Shown piece by piece: positions 43,901-51,521 of a stretch of DNA of 64,000 nt; the first letter of the stretch is position 1, and each line of letters begins with the position of its first letter. A model generated the notes under the pieces. That model worked only from the letters and a program-made list of their open reading frames with translations. It did not search any database and was not told the DNA's origin. Source of the DNA: Flavobacteriales bacterium (lineage in GTDB: Bacteria > Bacteroidota > Bacteroidia > Flavobacteriales_F > PHOS-HE28). Made by a program: the position numbers and the translations under genes. The stretch lies in assembly GCA_016713865.1 (NCBI GenBank), contig JADJOG010000019.1, positions 4,447 to 68,446 of the forward strand, given 5' to 3'.

Positions 43901-45747
43901 CGCACGCGTTATCGAGCAGCGGCCAGCGGATCAAGCTCCTCTTCGTTCTTCCTTTTGGACTGGCCCTCTTCACGTACGCGGCCGTGCGCTGCACCACGGT
44001 CACCTTCTCATACGACGAGAACTACACCTACATCCGCCATGTAATCAAGAACTGCTTCTACCAAGACAGCTTCGATCAAATGGGGGGCAACCACCATCTG
44101 ATGAATGTGTGGGGCATGTGGGTGTCGTGGAAGCTCTTCGGGAGCAGCGAATTGGCGCTGCGCCTGCCCAACCTGCTAGCCTTTCTCATCTACCTCTATG
44201 CATCGGCCCGATTGGCGATGCGGGCAGGCAACGCGCTGCTCACGTTGGCGCTGTTCATCCTGCTCAACGCGCACCCCTACGCCATCGACTTCTTTTCCTT
44301 GGCGCGCGGCTACGGGCTCTCCATGGCGTGGCTGATGCTGAGCCTGTGGCAAGGCTATCGGTACATCACCGAGGGCGAGCGAACACGCCATCTCATGCTC
44401 GGCACCGTCGCGGCAGGACTCTCGTCCATGAGCCACGTGATCATGGTCAATTACCTGTTGGCGTGGACAGCCGCTTTCGGCGTTCTGCTGCTCTTCGCAT
44501 GGAAGCGTGAAGGATGGCGGGCCCGACGAGCGCAATTGGCAGTGATGCTCTTCGTTCCGCTCATTGCCTTAGCCATTGTGCTGCCAGCCGCGCTCGGGCT
44601 GCACAGTGGCGGATCGTTGAACTTCGGTTGCGAAGACCCGTGGAAGTGCGCCGTGGATAGCCTTGCAGTTAAGGTGCTCTACCACTCAACTTACGAGAAG
44701 GCGCCGATCATCATCATCGAGAAAGCACTCTGGTGGATGCTCGGCATCTGTGCGGGCAGCGCTCTTGTCGTTGGCTTCATGCAACAAGCTCGGAGGCTAC
44801 GACCGCTGCTGGCCGTGGCCTTGATCCTGGTATTCTGCCTGCTGAGCCTCTGGTTGCAGCACCTGCTGTTCGCGGTGCCTTATCCCATGACACGCACGGG
44901 GGTGTTCATGATCCCGCTCTGCTTCGGCGTGCTTGCCATGGCCCTGCTGGCGTGGCCAGGCAAACAAGCCATTGCTGCCGTGATCGGATCCGCATGCTGC
45001 ATCCCCTTGGTGATCAATGCAAAGAAAGCGGCGAATCTGAATCACTCCGTGGAATGGAAGACCACTGGCGATCTGAGGGACTTGCTAGATCTGATCGCGA
45101 AGGACCGCAGAGCCTCAACCGAATCCAGGCCGCTGACCATGATCGGTTCTGATTTCGAAGTGAGCGGCGAGCTCGATTATTATATCCGCACGCGCGGCTG
45201 GCATTGGCTTGCGTACCATCAAAGGCTGGATACGAATGCATTCGTGCCGAGTGATTACTATCTGGTCGAATGGACTGGCCGCCCGCATGTAGACAGCTCG
45301 AACTGGGTGTCCATGGGAAAGTCACGGGTGTCGGATCTGGAACTCTTCCGGGATGAGCGATCGCGGTCACTAAGCGGCTCGATTCTCGTACACGAGCATC
45401 TGTCGCTTCCGCCAGGGCCGGGCACAAGGGAATTCCAAGTCGGGGTTACCCGTGCGATGCTCGGCAAGGAGCTCATTGTCTCCGCAACGGTGCGAGGCTT
45501 GGAGTGGGCCGACACCAATTGGCTGGGACTCTACCTCCAGCTGGTGCGCAAGGGGGAGGTGATAAGGTCGATTGACCATCCATCTCACAGACAGGTGCCG
45601 ACATACGGGAATTGGCTTCCTGCGAGCGTTTCACTCCGTCTGAGCGACGAAGTCGAGATGGGCGACACTCTTCGCTTCCTGGCAATCCCCTGCTTCGGCT
45701 CCCCGGTGATCCTCACCAGCGACATGGATCTCTGGGTGGTAGAATGA
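43897..45747 (+). CDS. GT-C type membrane glycosyltransferase with C-terminal beta-sandwich
   Basis: 616 residues, frame intact. The N-terminal half has the GT39/ArnT-like pattern: VTFSYDENYTYIRH (acidic first loop), GNHHLMNVWG, and about eleven membrane spans up to residue 370. The last 130 residues (HEHLSLPPGPGTREFQVGV onward) form a soluble beta-sandwich, probably periplasmic and carbohydrate- or lipid-binding by analogy. It transfers sugars from polyprenyl-phosphate donors (inference). Start overlaps the upstream gene and the stop the downstream one, all by 4 bases. Confidence 0.75.
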   Translation: MTHALSSSGQRIKLLFVLPFGLALFTYAAVRCTTVTFSYDENYTYIRHVIKNCFYQDSFDQMGGNHHLMNVWGMWVSWKLFGSSELALRLPNLLAFLIYLYASARLAMRAGNALLTLALFILLNAHPYAIDFFSLARGYGLSMAWLMLSLWQGYRYITEGERTRHLMLGTVAAGLSSMSHVIMVNYLLAWTAAFGVLLLFAWKREGWRARRAQLAVMLFVPLIALAIVLPAALGLHSGGSLNFGCEDPWKCAVDSLAVKVLYHSTYEKAPIIIIEKALWWMLGICAGSALVVGFMQQARRLRPLLAVALILVFCLLSLWLQHLLFAVPYPMTRTGVFMIPLCFGVLAMALLAWPGKQAIAAVIGSACCIPLVINAKKAANLNHSVEWKTTGDLRDLLDLIAKDRRASTESRPLTMIGSDFEVSGELDYYIRTRGWHWLAYHQRLDTNAFVPSDYYLVEWTGRPHVDSSNWVSMGKSRVSDLELFRDERSRSLSGSILVHEHLSLPPGPGTREFQVGVTRAMLGKELIVSATVRGLEWADTNWLGLYLQLVRKGEVIRSIDHPSHRQVPTYGNWLPASVSLRLSDEVEMGDTLRFLAIPCFGSPVILTSDMDLWVVE

Positions 45748-46502
45748 CATTGATGGCGGAACTGCGATCTTCGGCGCCGATGCAGCACACGGCCATCCGA
45801 AGCCTCTCGATCATCATCCCCGCGTACAACGAGGAGCGCACGATCCATTTGATCCTCGACAAGGTGAGGGACGTGCAGCTCGTTCACGGCATCACGAAAG
45901 AGGTGGTGATCGTGAACGACGGCTCGAAGGATGGAACCGCCGCCGCCATCGCGCGGTACATGGAAGCGAACCCGCAGCTCGGCATCAAGTTCTATGAACA
46001 GCCACGCAATATGGGCAAAGGCGCGGCCATCCATCGCGGCATCAAAGAGGCCACTGGCGAATACCTGATCATCCAGGATGCCGACCTCGAGTATGACCCG
46101 CGCGAGTACAACGATCTGCTGCGGCCCGTGGTTGAAGGCTTCGCTGATGTGGTGTTCGGCTCGCGATTCATGGGGCACCATCCGCACCGCATCCTCTTCT
46201 TCTGGCACAGCATCGGCAACAAATTCCTCACCTCCCTGTCCAACGCGTTCAACAATCTGAACCTGACGGATATGGAGACCTGCTACAAGCTCATGCGCAG
46301 CGACATCGCCAAGGGCCTTGACCTGCGCGAGCAGCGCTTCGGCTTCGAGCCGGAGGTGACGGCCAAACTGGCCCGCGTGAAGGGCACTCGCATCTACGAG
46401 GTGGGCATCAGCTACTATGGCCGCACTTATGCCGAAGGCAAGAAGATCGGCTGGAAGGATGGCTTCCGCGCGATCTGGTGCATCGTGAAATACGGGCTGT
46501 GA
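45744..46502 (+). CDS. Dolichol-phosphate mannosyltransferase-like GT2 enzyme
   Basis: 252 residues. The GT2 core shows LSIIIPAYNEERTIHLILDKV, EVVIVNDGSKDGT, NMGKGAAIHRGIKEATGEYLIIQDADLEYDP (DxD-like QDADLEYDP) and MRSDIAKGLDLREQRFGFEPEVTAKL. DPM1-like enzymes make polyprenyl-phosphate sugars, exactly the donors needed by the GT-C proteins on either side. No C-terminal membrane spans, so it is the soluble DPM1 type. The start overlaps the preceding stop by 4 bases. Confidence 0.88.
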   Translation: MTLMAELRSSAPMQHTAIRSLSIIIPAYNEERTIHLILDKVRDVQLVHGITKEVVIVNDGSKDGTAAAIARYMEANPQLGIKFYEQPRNMGKGAAIHRGIKEATGEYLIIQDADLEYDPREYNDLLRPVVEGFADVVFGSRFMGHHPHRILFFWHSIGNKFLTSLSNAFNNLNLTDMETCYKLMRSDIAKGLDLREQRFGFEPEVTAKLARVKGTRIYEVGISYYGRTYAEGKKIGWKDGFRAIWCIVKYGL

Positions 46503-46522
46503 GCCATGCGCTCGATCGCGCC

Positions 46523-47931
46523 ATGACCGCTCATCGATTCTTGCCATTCTGGTGGCTGCTGCTTGCGGGGGCATCGGTTGGGATGCGCTTGGTCTCCGAA
46601 GGCATCATCGATAGCGGCGATGGCATTCAGCACTATCACATCGCGCGCGGAAGCTGGAGCTCGCCCATGCTCCTGCTCGATCATTGGGGAAACCGCTCTT
46701 CACGCTCTTCGCTTCGCCTTTCGCGCAGCTCGGCCTATGGAGCATGACGCTCTTCAACGCGCTGTGCTTCGTATTCACCTGCTGGGCCGCCGATGGGGTC
46801 ATCCGTTCGCAAAGCCATTCGCTTCGATGGCTATTCGCCCCGCTGCTGCTGCTCGCTCCGGAGTATGGACGCATGGTGCTCGCTGGAATGACCGAGCCAT
46901 TCTTCGGCTTGATCGCCATGCTCGCTCTTCGCGCGCTTCATGAACGACGCTTCCTCGTCGCTGCGCTCATTAGCTCCTTCATGCCCTTCGCCCGACCGGA
47001 GTACATCGCGTTCGTTCCATTCGTTGCAGCCTGGCTGATCATGCAGAAAAGCTGGCGAACACTTCCCGTGCTGCTAACCGGCCACATGGTGTATGCGCTG
47101 CTCGGCTGGGTTGCACTGGCCGATCCGCTCTGGTATTTCCACCGCGACCCGTACACCGGCGCCGAATCGGTGTACGGCCGTGGCGATGCGTGGCATTTCG
47201 TGCAGAGCCTTCCGGAAACCCTTGGCTGGCCCTTGCTTCTCCTTGTGATCACTTCTGTGATCATGACGAGCGCCCACCTGGTACGCCATCGCTCTTTGAG
47301 CAATTGGCAATTGTTCATCATCATCGTGGCACTGCTTCCTTCTCTGACCATTTTGCTGGTTCACACCATCCTATGGTGGAAAGGCTTGAAGGGGTCCTTA
47401 GGCCTTACACGCGTGCTTGCCACGGCAGCGCCGCTGCTTGCACTGTTCGCGATCGCGCCGGTTGGCGCGCTATTGGACCATTCCGCCTTGAGGGGTTTTC
47501 GCCGCATCATGGCTACAACAGCCATTGGTATGGCAGCCATCGGATACTCGGCGTATGCGTTCTTCGATCGAACGCCATGGCCTTATCCCATCGATGGGTA
47601 TCAACGGTTCCTTCGCGACGTAGGCGAGCAGGTGCGTGTCTTGGCGGACAGCGAAACCAGGGTTGTCTTCTTCCACCCGATGATCGCGTACCGCTCTGGA
47701 CTGAACCCTTACGATACTGACCATGCGCGCCAATGCTGGGGACTGGATGCAGCGGCTCCCGCTACGGGCTTGGCGGATCACGATCTGCTTGTTTGGGACG
47801 CGCACTTCGGGCCGAATGAGGGCGGAACACCCCTAGACTTGCTGCTTAACCGCGCAGATCTCGAGCTCGTCAGTGTGATGGTCCCCGATGAGCGTATGCT
47901 GACGCTCGGAGATCATCCTTTCGAGGTGTGA
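46523..47931 (+). CDS. Multi-pass membrane glycosyltransferase-like protein (GT-C type), one-base frameshift
   Basis: About 470 residues and ten or more membrane spans. The first loop contains GIIDSGDGIQHYHIARG, with the acidic residues expected in GT-C enzymes. Between LLLDHWG and KPLFTLFAS one G is missing from GGGG at about 46686-46690. Start at ATG 46523 is used, though GTG 46499 overlaps the GT2 stop and would keep the coupled pattern. An in-frame TGA at 47929 ends the protein, but the same frame stays open for another 170 codons (see the next entry), suggesting loss of a C-terminal domain. Confidence 0.7.
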
Positions 47932-48441
47932 ATCTTCCGGCCAGGAGCAGCCTCGAGCAATGAGCATGGCGCAGTGCTCTTCGATCAGTCTGCCCGCGAG
48001 GAAATCCGGATACAATGGCGGGCCGACACCCTACCCTGCGCTTCGCCAACAACAATGCTCTGCCTGGCTCCGAACGAGTTCCCGCTGGAGTTGCTCACCA
48101 CGCCATTGATTGAGCCTGGCGCTTTGTATCGGGAGGTGCATGTGTCCGCCCGCCTGTCCATCGGCGCATGCGAGAAGGTCTCCGCCGATCTTGTTTATGC
48201 CGAATCGCTCGAGGAGCAATCGCTGATGTACTTCGCTTGGCCCGTGCGTGATGGGCGCTTGGACATCCGGTTCCGTGCACCGCGTCGCGACTTGAACACG
48301 AACGCCAAGCTCTATCTATGGAACATGGATCGATGCGCATTAGCGATTGACTCGCTACGTGTGAGTGTGCGTGACATCGAGCGAGCTCCGTCGGTCACAC
48401 CACCGCGATCCGCTCCTCAGCCACGAGCTCCCTTCCGGTGA
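47932..48441 (+). CDS. In-frame continuation of the preceding gene, probable C-terminal beta domain
   Basis: The frame after TGA 47929 is open to 48441 and reads IFRPGAASSNEHGA, then a beta-rich stretch including REVHVSARLSIGACEKVSADLVYAE and LNTNAKLYLWNMD. The earlier GT-C gene at 43897 has a comparable C-terminal beta-sandwich. The simplest reading is one protein of about 640 residues interrupted by TGA where TGG is expected. Alternatively a separate frame could start at GTG 47974. The last 47 bases overlap the end of the convergent exonuclease gene, so the true C terminus is uncertain. Confidence 0.5.
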   Translation: MFRPGAASSNEHGAVLFDQSAREEIRIQWRADTLPCASPTTMLCLAPNEFPLELLTTPLIEPGALYREVHVSARLSIGACEKVSADLVYAESLEEQSLMYFAWPVRDGRLDIRFRAPRRDLNTNAKLYLWNMDRCALAIDSLRVSVRDIERAPSVTPPRSAPQPRAPFR

Positions 48442-49108
48442 GCCTTAGATACAATTGGGCCGTGGCTATCACATCCTTGCGGCAATAGGTGGCAATGCGC
48501 TCCAGGTCCTTGTCCTCGTAATACACGCGCGCCACATCGGCACCGGTGATATCATCCTTGGGCGTGGGGATGCCGAGCACATGCGTGAGCAAGGCGAGCG
48601 AAGTGTAGGCCTTGCGATCGCCGAAGCTCCAGAGATTCATGGGGTGCACGTGGCCCACTTCCCAGGGCTTCAGGCCACCGATGTCGAGGATGCGCGGAAC
48701 AGTGATGCGATTGATCACGCAGCGGCGCGCGATCCAAGGGAAGTCGAACTCCTTGCCGTTATGCGCGCATAACCAGTGGTCATCGGTGGCGTAGTGCCGG
48801 TTGAGCAAGTCGGCGAAGCGCGTGAGCAAATCATACTCGTGATCTCCGTGGTACGAGGTCACGCGCATGTGCCACCCATCGCCCTCTTTGTGTAAGCTGC
48901 CCACACCGATGCAAATGATCTTGCCGAACTCCGCGAGGATCCCGCCCTTCTCATCCCACAATTGCTCCGCGGATTTCGCATCGCGCTGCTGCTCGAAGCG
49001 AGTCTTATCGGTGAAGAGCTTTGCTGCGTGCGGCTCAAGGTTGTCCCAGCGATAGGTCTGCGGAACGGTCTCGATGTCAAGGAATAGGATCCTGCTCAGG
49101 TCTTTCAT
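48395..49108 (-). CDS. DEDD-type 3'-5' exonuclease (PolB-like)
   Basis: 237 residues, complete. RNase H-like exonuclease fold with the acidic set ILFLDIET (Asp11, Glu13), LCAHNGKEFDFPWIARR, and TYCRKDVIATAQLYL near the end. The family is a stand-alone PolB-type proofreading-like exonuclease found in Bacteroidota; the cellular role is unproven. Downstream (minus strand) it converges on the glycan cluster. The gene behind it (49140-49544) lies 31 bases upstream on the same strand. Confidence 0.85.
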   Translation of the reverse strand: MKDLSRILFLDIETVPQTYRWDNLEPHAAKLFTDKTRFEQQRDAKSAEQLWDEKGGILAEFGKIICIGVGSLHKEGDGWHMRVTSYHGDHEYDLLTRFADLLNRHYATDDHWLCAHNGKEFDFPWIARRCVINRITVPRILDIGGLKPWEVGHVHPMNLWSFGDRKAYTSLALLTHVLGIPTPKDDITGADVARVYYEDKDLERIATYCRKDVIATAQLYLRLTGRELVAEERIAVV

Positions 49109-49139
49109 GGTAAGGTTTCGATTTACGCCATTGCCTGGT

Positions 49140-49544
49140 TCATTCGATCATCACGCCTTTCGCATTCATCAACGGCAGTGAGGTGAAATTCGCCTCATCG
49201 ATGCTTCCTGCGAGGAAGATGTATTTCTTGTCGTGCAGCTCCCGGTCGATGAAGAAGCTCAGCCAGTACTGGTTGCTCAGCGGGAACACGTCCTCCACGA
49301 TGCGTTCGATACGCGCCCAGCTCTTGGGTCCGAGGCGCTCGAGGTGGTGGCGCATCTCGCTCGTAGCGCGCGCCTCGCCTTCGATCTCGCCATAGCCGCG
49401 CGAGCTGATGAGCACATTCTCCAACGTGACGTCACGCTGGTTGATCAGATAGACGTACCACGCATCGTCGCCCTCTTCGTCCTTCTCGCGCACCACCGCC
49501 ATGGCGATGCCTTCGACCTTGGGTGGCACGATGTCCTTGCGCAT
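49140..49544 (-). CDS. Conserved hypothetical protein of Bacteroidota (134 residues)
   Basis: Starts MRKDIVPPKVEGIAMAVVRE and contains EEGDDAWYVYLINQRDVTLENVLISSRGYG, then LGPKSWARIERIVEDVFPLSNQYWLSFFID. The pattern is familiar in unnamed Bacteroidota proteins; no catalytic motif seen. No signal peptide, so cytoplasmic. It begins 2 bases past the stop of the serine hydrolase gene, and is probably its operon partner. The start at 49544 excludes an unrelated upstream extension. Confidence 0.7.
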   Translation of the reverse strand: MRKDIVPPKVEGIAMAVVREKDEEGDDAWYVYLINQRDVTLENVLISSRGYGEIEGEARATSEMRHHLERLGPKSWARIERIVEDVFPLSNQYWLSFFIDRELHDKKYIFLAGSIDEANFTSLPLMNAKGVMIE

Positions 49545-49546
49545 GC

Positions 49547-50716
49547 TCAGGCGGGTTGTTGGCGCGCCAGCTCGCGTGCGATGCCGATCCACTTGAACAC
49601 ATCGGTGGGGTGGCCCGTGAGGTTGACCTCCTCGCGTTTCATGCCAGTGCGCACGAACACGAGGTGCTCATGGGGGATCACCACGACGTATTCGCCATGG
49701 AAGCCGCGACAATAGTGAATGGGCTTCCCCTCCACCTCGGCCAGCCACCAGAAGTAGCCGTAGCGCGCGTTCGGGGCCCCCTTATCCATGAGCTTGGCTG
49801 GCGTGATGCTGGCCTCCCAATATTCACGAGGCACGATCTGCCTGCCGCGCCACATGCCACTGTCGAGGTAGAGCTGCCCAATGCGGCCGAAGTCGCGCGC
49901 TGTGGCGTAGAGGCAGCAGAAGCCTTTGAAGTCGCCGTCCTCGCGATCCTTGCCCCAATAGGCATCGTGCTCGCATCCGAGCGGCCCCCAGACCTTTTCG
50001 CGCATCAGCGCATCGAGCTCTTTGCCATAGGCCGCTTCGAGCACTTCGGTCATGATCTGCGTGGCGCCGCTGATGTAGTCGAACTCCTTGCCCGGCTCGT
50101 CGCGGCACGGCTGGTTCAGCGCAAGCTCACGCACGTTGTACCCATAGTAGCCCTTGGCATTGTCGCTGAAGGGATCGGCACCGCTCTCGCTCCAATCCAA
50201 CCCGGTGCTCATGGTGAGCACATGCCACAGGTTGATCTTGGCGTAGCAGCCTTCCTTGTATTCCGGAAGGAAGTCGCCTACCGGCTGGAACACGCTCTGG
50301 ATCTTTCCTTCGCCCATGGCGATACCGGTGAGCACGCTGATATAGCTCTTGGCCACGCTGAAGCTATTGGCCACGCTATCGGCATCCCAGCCATTCCAGT
50401 ACTGCTCGAAGATCAGGCTGTCGTTCTGCCACACGGCGAAGCCCACGCTGTGCAAGGCTTTCAGGTCGGTCTCTTGTTCCGCGGTGAGGACCAATTTGCC
50501 ATAGCGATCGCCTTGCGGCCACGGCTGCGGATCGGATGCGGGAATGGTGCTGTACGGGAAGAAGTTGCGGTCGTCGATCTCCGGGCTGGTGCGACCCATG
50601 AGGTATGTGAAGCGCACACCGCGCGGTATATGGCCATTGCCGGTGAGGTAGGCGAGGCCGATGAGTCCGCCGATGATGAGGATGAACCAGATGAGGAGTT
50701 TCTTCAGAAAGCGCAT
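49547..50716 (-). CDS. Membrane-anchored serine hydrolase (beta-lactamase-like)
   Basis: 389 residues. An N-terminal signal anchor (LLIWFILIIGGLIGLAYL) is followed by the class C-type fold. Active-site SxxK is in NSFSVAKSYISVL, and the second-motif tyrosine is in FDYISGATQ. RGFHGEYVVVIPHE near the C terminus takes the place of the third (KTG/HxG) box. The length and anchor suggest a periplasmic peptidase or esterase; the substrate is unknown. TATTTTCG ends 4 bases before the ATG. The lipB stop is 14 bases upstream. Confidence 0.85.
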   Translation of the reverse strand: MRFLKKLLIWFILIIGGLIGLAYLTGNGHIPRGVRFTYLMGRTSPEIDDRNFFPYSTIPASDPQPWPQGDRYGKLVLTAEQETDLKALHSVGFAVWQNDSLIFEQYWNGWDADSVANSFSVAKSYISVLTGIAMGEGKIQSVFQPVGDFLPEYKEGCYAKINLWHVLTMSTGLDWSESGADPFSDNAKGYYGYNVRELALNQPCRDEPGKEFDYISGATQIMTEVLEAAYGKELDALMREKVWGPLGCEHDAYWGKDREDGDFKGFCCLYATARDFGRIGQLYLDSGMWRGRQIVPREYWEASITPAKLMDKGAPNARYGYFWWLAEVEGKPIHYCRGFHGEYVVVIPHEHLVFVRTGMKREEVNLTGHPTDVFKWIGIARELARQQPA

Positions 50717-50720
50717 GGGC

Positions 50721-50728
50721 CGAAAATA
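50721..50728 (-). promoter_or_regulatory. Putative leaderless -7 element of the serine hydrolase gene
   Basis: TATTTTCG on the minus strand ends 4 bases before the ATG at 50716, in the short spacer after the lipB stop codon. Confidence 0.5.
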
Positions 50729-50729
50729 C

Positions 50730-51437
50730 CTAGCCCGCCATGAGCTCCGCATCAAACAGGTCCGCGATCTCCAACCGAAGCCTGTTCTTCACGGCTTCGA
50801 TGTCTACCTCGCCACCCAACTCTTGCGCCATGCTCGTAACGCCCTTGTCGGCGATGCCGCAGGGCACGATGTTCCCGAAGTAGCTCATGTCCGTGTTCAC
50901 ATTGAAGGCGAAGCCGTGCATGGTGACCCACCGACTGGCTCGGATGCCGAAGGCGCAGATCTTCCTTGCTTTAACGGGGTCGGTCCAATCGAGCCAAACG
51001 CCCGTGAGGCCGTCAATCCGTCCGGCCTTTATGCCATACGCTTCCAAGGTTCCGATGATTGCCTCCTCCAGCGTCCGCAAATAGCGGTGGATATCGGTGA
51101 AGTGGTGGTCGAGGTCGAAGATGGGATAACCCACGATCTGCCCCGGCCCGTGGTAGGTGATGTCGCCGCCTCGATCGATGGGGAAGAACTGCACACCTTT
51201 CTCGCGCAGGCCTTGCTCGTTCAACAGTAAGTGGCTTTGCTTGCCGCTCTTACCCAGCGTGTAAACGTGGTTGTGCTCGCAGAAGAGAAGGTGGTCTTCC
51301 GTGAGCAACTGACCCTGCTCAGGCAGTGATCGGTTCGCGATCTTCCTCTCGATGGTCTCCTTGAAAAAGCGCGTTTGCAAGTCCCAAGCAGTGGCATAGT
51401 CGATGATGCCGAGGTCGCGGAAAAGGATCTTTCTCAC
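50730..51437 (-). CDS. lipB: Octanoyltransferase LipB
   Basis: LipB moves octanoyl from acyl-carrier protein to lipoyl domains. The 235-residue product has RGGDITYHGPGQIVGYPIFDL, the catalytic Lys in KARKICAFGIRASRW (Lys159) and the acyl-thioester Cys in IVPCGIADKGVTS (Cys193). GTG 51437 is preferred over ATG 51455: it gives the family opening KILFRDLGIIDY, and CACCTTTG ends 4 bases before it. Normal length. Confidence 0.93.
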   Translation of the reverse strand: MRKILFRDLGIIDYATAWDLQTRFFKETIERKIANRSLPEQGQLLTEDHLLFCEHNHVYTLGKSGKQSHLLLNEQGLREKGVQFFPIDRGGDITYHGPGQIVGYPIFDLDHHFTDIHRYLRTLEEAIIGTLEAYGIKAGRIDGLTGVWLDWTDPVKARKICAFGIRASRWVTMHGFAFNVNTDMSYFGNIVPCGIADKGVTSMAQELGGEVDIEAVKNRLRLEIADLFDAELMAG

Positions 51438-51441
51438 GCCG

Positions 51442-51449
51442 CAAAGGTG
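51442..51449 (-). promoter_or_regulatory. Putative leaderless -7 element of lipB
   Basis: CACCTTTG on the minus strand, one change from TAnnTTTG, ends 4 bases before GTG 51437. Confidence 0.45.
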
Positions 51450-51521
51450 CTGCATGCCGCAACGAGTTCTCAAGCGGCGAGCGGCAAGCGAGGTTAGCCC
51501 ACTTGCCGCTCGTCAACTTGG

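Noticed and set aside
46499..46522. GTG 46499 as start of the third GT-C gene
   Set aside because: Possible because of the 4-base overlap, but ATG 46523 directly precedes the first membrane span; kept as an alternative.
49523..50743. Long open frame on the plus strand opposite the serine hydrolase
   Set aside because: Shadow of a hydrolase with clear active-site motifs.
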